7,441 nt of DNA from positions 1-7,441 of the forward strand of contig CAIVOR010000274.1 in the NCBI GenBank assembly GCA_903907615.1, given 5' to 3'. A program made the position numbers and the translations under genes. Shown here piece by piece: positions 1 to 5,821 of the stretch. The notes beneath the pieces are model-generated. The model was given only the letters and a program-made list of their open reading frames with translations. It did no database searches and was not told where the DNA came from. Source of the DNA: an uncultured Microbacteriaceae bacterium (GTDB taxonomy: Bacteria > Actinomycetota > Actinomycetes > Actinomycetales > Microbacteriaceae). Numbering within the stretch: the first letter of the stretch is position 1; each line of letters opens with the position of its first letter.

Positions 1-687
1 CGCGCCGGCTTCTTCGAGAGCGCCCTTTACTGCAGCAATCGTCGAACCCTTCTGGCCGATGGCGACATAGATGCAGCGAACCTGCTTGTTGGTGTCGCCC
101 GACTCCCAGTTGGCCTTCTGGTTGATGATCGTGTCGACGGCAATAGCGGTCTTACCCGTCTGGCGGTCACCGATGATGAGCTGACGCTGTCCGCGACCCA
201 CCGGGATCATGGCGTCAATTGCCTTGATTCCCGTCTGCATGGGCTCGTGCACCGACTTGCGATCCATCACACCGGCGGCCTGCAGTTCGAGGGGACGACG
301 ACCCTCATCCTTGATGGCGCCGAGTCCGTCGATGGGGTCACCCAGCGGGTTGACGACGCGACCGAGGTAGGCGTCGCCTACGGGAACAGAAAGAACCTCA
401 CCCGTGCGGGTGACCTCCATGCCCTCGACTATGCCGGTGAAGTCACCCAGTACCACAACACCGATTTCGTTCTCATCGAGGTTGAGCGCGAGACCCAGGG
501 TGCCGTCGGAGAAACGAATGAGCTCGTTCGCCATACAGCCGGGAAGGCCCTCGACGTGGGCAATTCCGTCGGCGGCGTCAATGACGTGACCCACCTCAGT
601 CTTGGCTGCGCCGCTGGGCTTGTAGGAGGACACGAAGTCCTTGAGGGCATCGCGAATCTCGTTCGGGCTGATCGTGATATCTGCCAT
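1..687 (-). CDS. atpA: F1Fo ATP synthase subunit alpha, N-terminal part (cut by the window edge)
   Basis: Alpha subunit of the F1 hexamer, which carries the non-catalytic nucleotide sites next to the catalytic beta sites on the cytoplasmic face. The visible 229 codons begin MADITISPNEI and cover the N-terminal beta-barrel and the start of the nucleotide-binding domain. A Walker A motif GDRQTGKT is visible at residues 173-180, close to its position in E. coli. It is followed by the expected AVDTIINQK segment and the conserved YVAIGQK stretch. The family is usually 500-550 residues, so more than half of the gene lies beyond position 1. The ATG at 687 is preceded by AAAAGGA with an 11-nt gap; a second AAGGA lies too close to serve. 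It follows atpH by 69 nt, as expected for an atpBEFHAGDC operon. No break or missing residue is seen in the visible part. Confidence 0.97.
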   Translation of the reverse strand, partial: MADITISPNEIRDALKDFVSSYKPSGAAKTEVGHVIDAADGIAHVEGLPGCMANELIRFSDGTLGLALNLDENEIGVVVLGDFTGIVEGMEVTRTGEVLSVPVGDAYLGRVVNPLGDPIDGLGAIKDEGRRPLELQAAGVMDRKSVHEPMQTGIKAIDAMIPVGRGQRQLIIGDRQTGKTAIAVDTIINQKANWESGDTNKQVRCIYVAIGQKGSTIAAVKGALEEAGA

Positions 688-713
688 TGTCCTTGGGTTC
701 CTTTTCTGGATGA

Positions 714-727
714 ATGCCCGGGGGCAT
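714..727. repeat. Short perfect palindrome in the atpH-atpA spacer
   Basis: Six-base arms ATGCCC and GGGCAT are separated by two bases. An alternative outer pairing of GGATG with CATCC lies at 711-729. In the minus-strand transcript it would form a small G+C-rich hairpin just upstream of the atpA ribosome binding site. There is no U-run after it, so it does not look like an intrinsic terminator. It may affect mRNA stability or atpA translation, which is an inference; chance is also possible at this size. Confidence 0.35.
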
Positions 728-756
728 CCGGTTTGGTTAAGCGCGGTCGACGGGCG

Positions 757-1554
757 TTAGCCCACCAGCTCACGCCGCAGTTCATTGAGGCGCGACGAGA
801 CGGTGCCATCCATCACGTCGTCACCCACCTGGATTCGAATACCACCGATGATCGACTCGTCGACCTCGGCGTTGACAAGCACGTCGCGTCCGTACGACGA
901 GCTGAGGCTTTTTGCCACCGAGGCACGCTGCTCAGCGGTGAGGGGTCGGGCGCTCGTCACCGTGGCGACAGAGGCACCTGCCTGGTCGGCAACAACAGCG
1001 GCCGCGTGGGCCAGAAGTGCGCCGATGCGGCGGCCACGCGGTTGCGCCACGAGAGCCGACACGATGACGACGGTGGCCTCGTGGGCTTTGCCGGTCAAGA
1101 GGCGCGAAGCGAGAGCAGCCTTGCCTTTCGCATCGCTGAGCTTGCTGCCCAGGGTGAGTTCGAGTTCGGCGTCGGTCGACACCGCGCCCGAGAAGGCAAA
1201 GATCTCGGCTTCGATGCTGGCCCGAGGACCGGCGGCGATGGCCGCGGCGCGGATGGCGATCTCTTCGATGCCACCGAGCATCTCGTCTTCGTTGGACCAG
1301 CGCTCGGACACAATGCCGCTCGCGAGAGTGGCGGCGGGGCCGGTCAGAGACGTGCCAAAGACGCTGCTCAACAGGCCGGCCTTAGCCGCGCCCTCGAGCG
1401 ACGCATCGGCCATAGCGGCGGCGAGCTGTGTGGAGCCAGCAATGGCACGGCCAACGGAGAACAGGGCCGAAGCCGCGTCCACGTCAACCTTCGCGGCGAG
1501 AGCATCGAGTGCTGCTCGCGACGCGACAAGTGCCTGCCTGCTCGCACTGCCCAT
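757..1554 (-). CDS. atpH: F1Fo ATP synthase subunit delta (long actinobacterial form)
   Basis: Delta subunit of the F1 peripheral stator, linking the top of the alpha-beta hexamer to subunit b. The 265-residue product is longer than the roughly 180 residues of E. coli delta, but about 270 is normal in actinobacteria. The N-terminal half (from MGSASRQALVASRAALDAL) is alanine-rich and helical, like the alpha-binding domain. The C-terminal part has the family signature: RPLTAEQR, then GRDVLVNAEVDESIIGGIRI and VGDDVMDGTVSSRLNELRREL. The ATG shares its A with the atpF stop (TAATG) and has only a weak AAGG about 10 nt upstream within the atpF coding region, so translation probably depends on ribosomes finishing atpF. 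Unlike mycobacteria, delta is not fused to a second b-type domain here. Confidence 0.93.
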   Translation of the reverse strand: MGSASRQALVASRAALDALAAKVDVDAASALFSVGRAIAGSTQLAAAMADASLEGAAKAGLLSSVFGTSLTGPAATLASGIVSERWSNEDEMLGGIEEIAIRAAAIAAGPRASIEAEIFAFSGAVSTDAELELTLGSKLSDAKGKAALASRLLTGKAHEATVVIVSALVAQPRGRRIGALLAHAAAVVADQAGASVATVTSARPLTAEQRASVAKSLSSSYGRDVLVNAEVDESIIGGIRIQVGDDVMDGTVSSRLNELRRELVG

Positions 1555-2099
1555 TACTTGGCCGCCTTCTCCGAGGAATCGAGGTCCTTGAGGAACCGGT
1601 CGACCATGGCCTGCGACTTGTCATCCTTCGAGAGAATCTCGCCAATGACACGCGCAGCGAGATCGAGCGCGAGCTCGCCCACTTCGCCCTTGAGTCCGAC
1701 GAGAACCGCCTGGCGGTTGGCCTGCAACTGCGCCTCGGCTGTACTGAGGATGCGCGATGCCTCGGCCGCGGCCGTCTGCTTCTCTTCGGCGATGATCTTC
1801 GAGCCGTCGGCACGAGCGGCCTCACGAATGCTGCCGGCTTCGGCGCGTGCCTCAGCCAACTGCGCCGTGTACTTGGCCAGAGCTTCTTCGGCTTCCTGCT
1901 GAGCTGCGGTCGCCTTCTCGATGTTTCCCTCGATAGCAGCCGAACGCGCGTCAAGCAGCGCCTTCACGTTCGGGAGAACCCGGAACCAGAAGAACACCAG
2001 AATGATGACGAACACGACGGCCGACCACACGAGGTCGGGAACGGCGGGAAGCAGAGGATTAACAGTTTCCCCTGACGACAGCACGTGTGACTGAAGCAT
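1554..2099 (-). CDS. atpF: F1Fo ATP synthase subunit b
   Basis: Peripheral stalk subunit, present as a dimer, that anchors F1 to the membrane sector. The 181-residue protein has a short periplasmic N-terminus. One membrane span lies at about residues 22-43 (LVWSAVVFVIILVFFWF), followed by LPNVKALLDARSAAI. A long alanine/glutamate/glutamine-rich helix (about 50-150) then dimerises and reaches up F1. This length and layout are typical of the family. The ATG at 2099 follows AAAGAGG with a rather short 4-nt gap. It lies 33 nt after the atpE stop, and its own stop overlaps the atpH start by one base. All features agree with a normal b subunit. Confidence 0.95.
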   Translation of the reverse strand: MLQSHVLSSGETVNPLLPAVPDLVWSAVVFVIILVFFWFRVLPNVKALLDARSAAIEGNIEKATAAQQEAEEALAKYTAQLAEARAEAGSIREAARADGSKIIAEEKQTAAAEASRILSTAEAQLQANRQAVLVGLKGEVGELALDLAARVIGEILSKDDKSQAMVDRFLKDLDSSEKAAK

Positions 2100-2132
2100 G
2101 ATGCCTCTTTACCTACTCAGTTGAGAAGCGGA

Positions 2133-2369
2133 CTAGTTCGTGAAGATGAAGTACGTGGCGATACCGATGAAGGCCAGTGCCTCGGTGAAGGCGATACCGA
2201 GGTACATGAGCACCTGGAGTCGACCGGCGAGTTCGGGCTGACGAGCAACCGACTCGATTGTCTTGCCCACCACAATTCCCACACCAATGGCGGGTCCGAT
2301 GGCTGCCAGGCCGTAGCCGACTGTGGCAATGTTGCCGTTGAGTTCGGCGAGGATGGATGTTGCGTCCAC
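2133..2369 (-). CDS. atpE: F1Fo ATP synthase subunit c (proteolipid)
   Basis: Subunit of the membrane rotor ring that carries protons. The 78-residue protein is a hairpin of two membrane helices. Helix 1 (about 14-36) is glycine-rich (GPAIGVGIVVG). The polar loop RQPE at 43-46 contacts gamma and epsilon. Helix 2 (about 52-76) contains the proton-binding glutamate E63 in AFTEALAF. I see no sodium-type ligand pattern around E63, so proton coupling is the natural reading. The start codon is GTG, with AAAGGA placed 6 nt upstream, which fixes the start. It lies 46 nt after atpB and 33 nt before atpF. Confidence 0.96.
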   Translation of the reverse strand: MDATSILAELNGNIATVGYGLAAIGPAIGVGIVVGKTIESVARQPELAGRLQVLMYLGIAFTEALAFIGIATYFIFTN

Positions 2370-2375
2370 GAGGTT

Positions 2376-2381
2376 TCCTTT
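2376..2381 (-). promoter_or_regulatory. Ribosome binding site of atpE
   Basis: AAAGGA lies 6 nt upstream of a GTG codon and supports this GTG as the atpE start. It is the clearest Shine-Dalgarno match in the atp part of the window, in keeping with the high translation of subunit c known from other atp operons. Confidence 0.7.
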
Positions 2382-2415
2382 CGTGATTTAAGAATCCGGC
2401 GGGTGCCGAATCCCC

Positions 2416-3204
2416 TTAGTGTTCCTCAGCCAGCGCGAGCTGGATGTAAACGGTGGTCAGAAGAGTAAAGACGTAGGCCTGAAGGACAGCGACCAGAATC
2501 TCGAAGAGCGAGAAGATAAGGCCGAAGGCAAAGGTTCCCACGGAAAACAGTTTGAGGAAGCCCGGTGCCGACTCAAGGAACCACCACGTGGCCGTGAAAC
2601 ACAGCACGAGCAGAAGGTGTCCGGCCACCATGTTCATGAGCAGTCGCAGTGCGAGCGTGATGGGACGAAGCACGAAGATCGAGAAGAACTCGATGGGCGT
2701 GACGATGAAGTAAATGGGCCACGGCACACCGGGCGGGAAGAGCGAGGCCTTGAGGAACGTACCGGGGTGCTTGCGCAGACCGGCGTAGATAAAGGTGACG
2801 TAGGCCACGACGGCCAGCACGAGCGGGAAGCCGATGAGGGACGAACCCGCCACGTTGAGGCCGGGAACGACACCCGGCAGGTTCATGGCCAGAACACCGA
2901 AGAAGATGGCCGTGAGCAGGGGCAGGAATCGGCGTCCGTCCTTGCGACCCAGCAGGTCTTCGGCGATGTTGACGCGAACGAGGTCAAGACCCATCTCGAT
3001 GAGGCTCTGGAATCGACCGGGAACAATCTTCATGCGCCGCGTGCCCAGCCAGAACAGCAGCACGAGAAGCGCGGTCATCAAGAACCGAATCAGGATGATG
3101 CGGTTGATCTCAAACGGAGTGTCCGCAAACAGCAGGGCAGGCGGGAAGAACTCGTTGATCGAGGGACCGACGAAGCCGCCCTCCGAGGATGCCTCGGCGA
3201 GCAA
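2416..3204 (-). CDS. atpB: F1Fo ATP synthase subunit a
   Basis: Membrane stator subunit that forms the two proton half-channels against the c-ring. The 262 residues (from the TTG at 3204) have several hydrophobic spans, at roughly 34-54, 93-113, 122-143, 163-180, 188-209 and 220-255. The essential arginine lies in LALRLLMNMVAGHLLL (R187, matching E. coli R210). The conserved glutamine is in LQAYVFTLLTTVYIQLALAEEH near the C-terminus. FPPALLFADTPFEINRI near the N-terminus is also family-like. The start is uncertain. No ATG or GTG exists in frame before the conserved region; TTG at 3204 is the only standard choice, but it has only a weak upstream AGG. A CTG at 3225 in the same frame has a well-placed AGGAG 6 nt upstream and would add seven residues. 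It is the first of the canonical atpB-E-F-H-A series, 162 nt after atpI. Confidence 0.95.
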   Translation of the reverse strand: MLAEASSEGGFVGPSINEFFPPALLFADTPFEINRIILIRFLMTALLVLLFWLGTRRMKIVPGRFQSLIEMGLDLVRVNIAEDLLGRKDGRRFLPLLTAIFFGVLAMNLPGVVPGLNVAGSSLIGFPLVLAVVAYVTFIYAGLRKHPGTFLKASLFPPGVPWPIYFIVTPIEFFSIFVLRPITLALRLLMNMVAGHLLLVLCFTATWWFLESAPGFLKLFSVGTFAFGLIFSLFEILVAVLQAYVFTLLTTVYIQLALAEEH

Positions 3205-3214
3205 AGTGACAGCG

Positions 3215-3244
3215 TTACCTAGCAGCGCTCGCTCCTGAATTCAT
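3215..3244 (-). other. Possible 9-codon leader ORF ahead of atpB
   Basis: An ATG at 3244 opens a reading frame of nine codons, MNSGASAAR, ending in TAA at 3217-3215. It has a GGTGAG element about 6 nt upstream. It covers the AGGAG that would serve atpB, and its stop falls 10 nt before the TTG start of atpB, so its translation could influence atpB initiation. This is only what the sequence allows. Such a short ORF can easily occur by chance, and no function is claimed. Confidence 0.2.
3232..3236 (-). promoter_or_regulatory. Shine-Dalgarno element near the atpB start
   Basis: AGGAG is the best ribosome binding site in the atpB leader. It is spaced 6 nt from an in-frame CTG (3225-3223) but 27 nt from the TTG (3204). 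Either atpB starts at CTG, or the element serves the TTG poorly, or initiation involves the short upstream ORF. Confidence 0.4.
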
Positions 3245-3269
3245 CCGTGTCTCACCGGTAAGGCGTCGC

Positions 3270-3314
3270 ACGGGACGGCCATGTCCCCCCGTCTCCCTTA
3301 GTAAAGGAGGACGG
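3270..3314 (-). promoter_or_regulatory. Two overlapping hairpins in the atpI-atpB spacer
   Basis: One hairpin pairs 3270-3276 (ACGGGAC) with 3283-3292, giving seven base pairs with a three-base bulge and a 6-nt loop. The second pairs 3289-3299 with 3304-3314, an 11-position stem with one wobble and one mismatch. Bases 3289-3292 belong to both, so the two cannot form fully at once, which is the layout expected of an RNA switch or attenuator. On the minus strand the second hairpin contains CCTCCTTT (3310-3303), which resembles the anti-Shine-Dalgarno end of 16S rRNA and could pair with AGGAG ahead of atpB. No U-run follows either stem, so neither looks like a standard terminator. A regulatory role is inferred only. 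Confidence 0.35.
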
Positions 3315-3366
3315 AATTTCCTCAACTCTACACAATCGAGACCGCCGGGATGAATCCCCGCGCCCT

Positions 3367-3825
3367 TTACCGACCAGCGGAATCCTCGCCCGGCAACACC
3401 ACGTCGCTCACATAGGGCATGCGGGATTTCGCCACGGCGACGACATCAACCACAAGAGAAACCACGACGCTCGCAATCAACGCGAGGAAGAGGGCCAACG
3501 GGGTGACCCACGGCTGTTCTTTAAGGACAAAAGCCAGCACCAGGAACAGCACAAACTTGAGGATCCAGGTGCCCATCACGATGCCAAAAAAGACCACCAT
3601 TGAGTAGCGCACCGCAATCAGCACGCTCGCGGCAGTGAGTCCGAGAAAGACGAAACCCATGGCCGCCCCGAGAACGGCACTGATGGCTCCCGAGCTTCCC
3701 GCTGCCAGACCTCCCCAAATACCGCCGACGAGGGCGATGCCCGCATTAGCTGCCAGACCCCACAGCAGGGCGCGACGCAGCACGGGAACGGACGAGGGCA
3801 GACGCTTTTCGGTCACGGCGGTCAC
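3367..3825 (-). CDS. atpI: AtpI-like small membrane protein at the head of the atp genes
   Basis: A 152-residue protein with four likely membrane spans, at about 17-37, 46-71, 77-101 and 107-131, and a polar C-terminal tail. Its place directly before atpB, its size and its four-span shape match AtpI/UncI, a poorly conserved protein proposed to help c-ring assembly or ion handling. A lysine inside the third span (WILKFVLF, K90) resembles the charged position seen in AtpI proteins. Sequence alone does not prove the family, and similar positions in actinobacteria are often annotated as hypothetical. The GTG start overlaps the wecA stop (GTGA) and has no clear Shine-Dalgarno, pointing to translational coupling. 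A second GTG three codons later is an alternative start. Confidence 0.75.
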   Translation of the reverse strand: MTAVTEKRLPSSVPVLRRALLWGLAANAGIALVGGIWGGLAAGSSGAISAVLGAAMGFVFLGLTAASVLIAVRYSMVVFFGIVMGTWILKFVLFLVLAFVLKEQPWVTPLALFLALIASVVVSLVVDVVAVAKSRMPYVSDVVLPGEDSAGR

Positions 3826-5087
3826 TTCTTTTCGGGTTTCGGTTTCGGGTTCTTGCTCGACGAGATCCTCGGGCGCGTTGTCGTGACATTCTCGGGCACG
3901 GGAATGTCGTCGTCATAGACCTCACTGGCGCGATCCAGCGGGTCGTACTGTCCGAGCGCCGAACCTGCCGTTGCGCTCTGCACGTCCGACTCGAAGCGCT
4001 TGCGGCGGCTCAAGGGTGCCAGCGTGACGAAGGTGCACGCGATGAGACCAAGAATGATCAGGACAAGGGGAATCCACCACGGCCGAATGAAGAAGAACAA
4101 GAGCAGGCCCACGGAGATCACCGAGGTCCACGCGTAGAAAATGAGCACGGCATGCAGGTGCGAGTGCCCCATGTCGAGCAGGCGGTGGTGCAGGTGCTTG
4201 CGGTCGGCGGTGAACGGCGATTTGCCGGCGCGCAGTCGGCGCAGAACGGCGAGGCCAAAGTCGGCCAGCGGCAGCAGCAGCACGGCAATGGGCAACACGA
4301 TGGGAAGAAAAGCCGGAAGAACTTGGGAGCGACCGAGCGCCACCGGGTCGACCTGGCCGGTCACCGAAATAGCGCTCGTCGCCATCAACAGGCCCACCAG
4401 CATCGAACCGGCATCGCCCATAAAGAGTCGGGCGCGGTGCCAGTTGAAGGGAAGGAATCCCGCACACATTCCCACCACCACGGCCGCCGTGAGCGACGCC
4501 AGGCTGAAGTAGTTGGTGGGCGATATGTCACGGGCGAGGAGGTAGCTGTAGACCAAGAAAACGCCGTTAGCGATGATAGCCACACCCGCGACAAGTCCGT
4601 CGAGGCCGTCGATAAAGTTCACCGCATTCATCACGAGCACGATGGTGAAGAGCGTGATGAGGAACGACAGAAGTGGCGAGCCCACGGTGATTCCGCCAAT
4701 GGGCAGCGAGATGATTTGAACGCCCTGCCAGGTGACAAGTGCGGCCACGAGCAACTGGGCCGCCAGCTTGATGGTCCAGTCGAGATCCCAAATGTCGTCG
4801 GCCACGCCCACGATCACGATGAGGAGCGCGGCCCCCAGAATGGCCAGGATCTGCGAGGGCTCGGTGAAGACCACGCGGAAAAACGAAATGCGGCTGGCGA
4901 TGAGGAACGCCACGATGAGGGCCACAAACATGGCAATGCCACCGAGGCGCGGGGTGGGACGAACGTGAACGTCGCGTTCGCGGATCTTGGGGTAAAGCCG
5001 GTATTTGCGACTGACTTTCAAGATGACCCACGACAGGCAGAACGACACGGATGCCGCAACGAGCACCATGAGGGTCAGCATCAACAC
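3822..5087 (-). CDS. wecA: Undecaprenyl/decaprenyl-phosphate sugar-1-phosphate transferase (WecA/Rfe/TagO family)
   Basis: An integral membrane enzyme that moves a sugar-1-phosphate, usually GlcNAc-1-P from UDP-GlcNAc, to a polyprenyl phosphate. This is the first step of arabinogalactan-linker, teichoic acid or other wall-glycopolymer synthesis. The 421-residue product has about ten to eleven hydrophobic spans. Family motifs are RPTPRLGG (43-50), the metal-binding VADDIWDLD (95-103), NAVNFIDGLDGL (154-165), FMGDAGS (222-228) and the histidine motif RKHLHHR (296-302). The last 60 or so residues form a hydrophilic acidic-then-basic tail ending in KPKPEKK, longer than in minimal members. I chose GTG at 5087 because AGGAG sits 6 nt upstream; TTG 5084 and ATG 5081 are alternatives. 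It starts 2 nt after the tsaC stop and overlaps atpI by 4 nt. The exact sugar and acceptor cannot be read from the sequence. Confidence 0.88.
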   Translation of the reverse strand: MLMLTLMVLVAASVSFCLSWVILKVSRKYRLYPKIRERDVHVRPTPRLGGIAMFVALIVAFLIASRISFFRVVFTEPSQILAILGAALLIVIVGVADDIWDLDWTIKLAAQLLVAALVTWQGVQIISLPIGGITVGSPLLSFLITLFTIVLVMNAVNFIDGLDGLVAGVAIIANGVFLVYSYLLARDISPTNYFSLASLTAAVVVGMCAGFLPFNWHRARLFMGDAGSMLVGLLMATSAISVTGQVDPVALGRSQVLPAFLPIVLPIAVLLLPLADFGLAVLRRLRAGKSPFTADRKHLHHRLLDMGHSHLHAVLIFYAWTSVISVGLLLFFFIRPWWIPLVLIILGLIACTFVTLAPLSRRKRFESDVQSATAGSALGQYDPLDRASEVYDDDIPVPENVTTTRPRISSSKNPKPKPEKK

Positions 5088-5089
5088 AG

Positions 5090-5782
5090 CTAGCTCCTCG
5101 CCGTTGTGCCGCGTGAGGCCGTGGTGAGGGGCTCGAGGGAATCTCCGAGTACCTTGCGCAGGGCGGCTACCGTCACCACGCCGGAGCGCACGATGCTTAC
5201 CCCGCCCGTGCCGCGCGTGAGCCCTGTGGCGTCGATGATTGTCGAGGCGATGCCGCGCACCGGCCCCGCCTCTAGATAGACAGACACACGTCCGCCCAAC
5301 TGGTCCTTGGCTTCGGCAGCCGTGTTTCCCGGCGCCTGGCCGGTGAGGTTGGCCGACGAGACCGCCAACGGGCCTGTTTCGGCTAGCAACTCGAGGGCGA
5401 GCGGGTGCTGGGGAATCCGCACGGCAACCGTGCCGAGCGTGTCGCCGAGATCCCACGCCAACGACGGCTGAGCGTCAAGAATGATCGTCAGCCCGCCGGG
5501 CCAGAACTTCTTGCTCAGCGCACCCACCACATCGGGAACAGACTCGGCGAGCGCACCCAAGGCATCCATCGAGCCAATCAACACCGGTGGCGGCGATGAG
5601 CGGGTGCGCCCCTTCGCCTCTAGAAGTTTTTCAACGGCTGCCGGCGAAAACGCATCGGCCGCCAAGCCATAGACCGTGTCTGTCGGCAGCACCACAAGCT
5701 CACCCTGTGCAATCGCACGGCGAGCGGCCCGCATGCCCGCAAGCAGATCGGCCTCGGCGGTGCAGTCGAAGAGTTGAGACAT
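5090..5782 (-). CDS. tsaC: L-threonylcarbamoyladenylate synthase (TsaC/Sua5/YrdC family)
   Basis: A cytosolic enzyme that makes threonylcarbamoyl-AMP from threonine, bicarbonate and ATP, the first step of the t6A modification at position 37 of ANN-decoding tRNAs. The 230-residue product is close to a YrdC domain alone and lacks room for the extra Sua5 domain. Motifs are LPTDTVYGLAADA (32-44), the basic nucleotide-binding KGRTRSSPPP (57-66), WPGGLT (94-99), VRIPQHP (121-127) and SSANLTGQ (142-149). The ATG at 5782 is preferred because GGTGAG lies 4 nt before it; an ATG four codons upstream (5794) has no ribosome binding site. It lies 39 nt after prmC and 2 nt before wecA. In other bacteria the same prmC-tsaC pairing is common, and both act on translation. 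Confidence 0.92.
   Translation of the reverse strand: MSQLFDCTAEADLLAGMRAARRAIAQGELVVLPTDTVYGLAADAFSPAAVEKLLEAKGRTRSSPPPVLIGSMDALGALAESVPDVVGALSKKFWPGGLTIILDAQPSLAWDLGDTLGTVAVRIPQHPLALELLAETGPLAVSSANLTGQAPGNTAAEAKDQLGGRVSVYLEAGPVRGIASTIIDATGLTRGTGGVSIVRSGVVTVAALRKVLGDSLEPLTTASRGTTARS
5094..5098 (-). promoter_or_regulatory. Ribosome binding site of wecA inside the end of tsaC
   Basis: AGGAG lies within the last codons of tsaC, 6 nt before the GTG at 5087. It favours GTG over the later ATG at 5081 (12 nt away) and implies that tsaC and wecA are on one transcript. Confidence 0.6.
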
Positions 5783-5821
5783 AGTGCTCACCATGTTACG
5801 CGTGGGGCCGAACCGTGCGGT

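Larger units (their letters stand above)
3205..3366 (-). other. 162-nt atpI-atpB spacer
   Basis: This is the longest non-coding interval in the window. Just after the atpI stop there is a small inverted repeat (CGGG and CCCG arms around GATTCAT, plus strand about 3347-3360). Then come the two overlapping hairpins and the atpB leader. A possible minus-strand promoter, TTGAGG then TACTAA with a 16-nt gap, can be drawn between about 3324 and 3297, but it is a weak match. A separate atp promoter here is therefore possible but unproven. Confidence 0.5.

Noticed and set aside
247..1902. A plus-strand open frame of 551 codons crossing atpA, atpH and atpF in antisense.
   Set aside because: It lies entirely opposite three well-supported conserved genes, has no ribosome binding site or recognisable domain, and has a composition (many H, R, G, D) typical of the antisense frame of G+C-rich genes.
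2133..2369. The possibility of a sodium-driven c-ring.
   Set aside because: The residues around the key glutamate (FTEALAF) and the glycine-rich first helix do not show the extra polar ligands of sodium-binding c subunits.
2419..3222. A plus-strand open frame of 267 codons opposite atpB.
   Set aside because: It mirrors atpB across nearly its whole length and is extremely polar (E, D, Q, H, R), as expected when hydrophobic codons are read in antisense. No family is recognised.
3303..3314. A plus-strand AAAGGAGG that looks like a perfect ribosome binding site.
   Set aside because: No ATG, GTG or TTG lies at a usable distance on the plus strand and no gene follows. It is better explained as one arm of the hairpin in the minus-strand leader.
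3345..3369. A small inverted repeat just after the atpI stop, considered as a terminator.
   Set aside because: The stem is only four to five base pairs and is not followed by a T-run on the minus strand, so it gives no support for intrinsic termination between atpI and atpB.
4152..5093. A plus-strand open frame of 313 codons opposite wecA.
   Set aside because: It is antisense to a membrane protein, with the same charged low-information composition and no start signal.
5088..5456. An upstream extension of wecA giving a 544-residue protein.
   Set aside because: The extension is an out-of-frame reading of tsaC. The membrane protein begins near 5087, where a good ribosome binding site is present.
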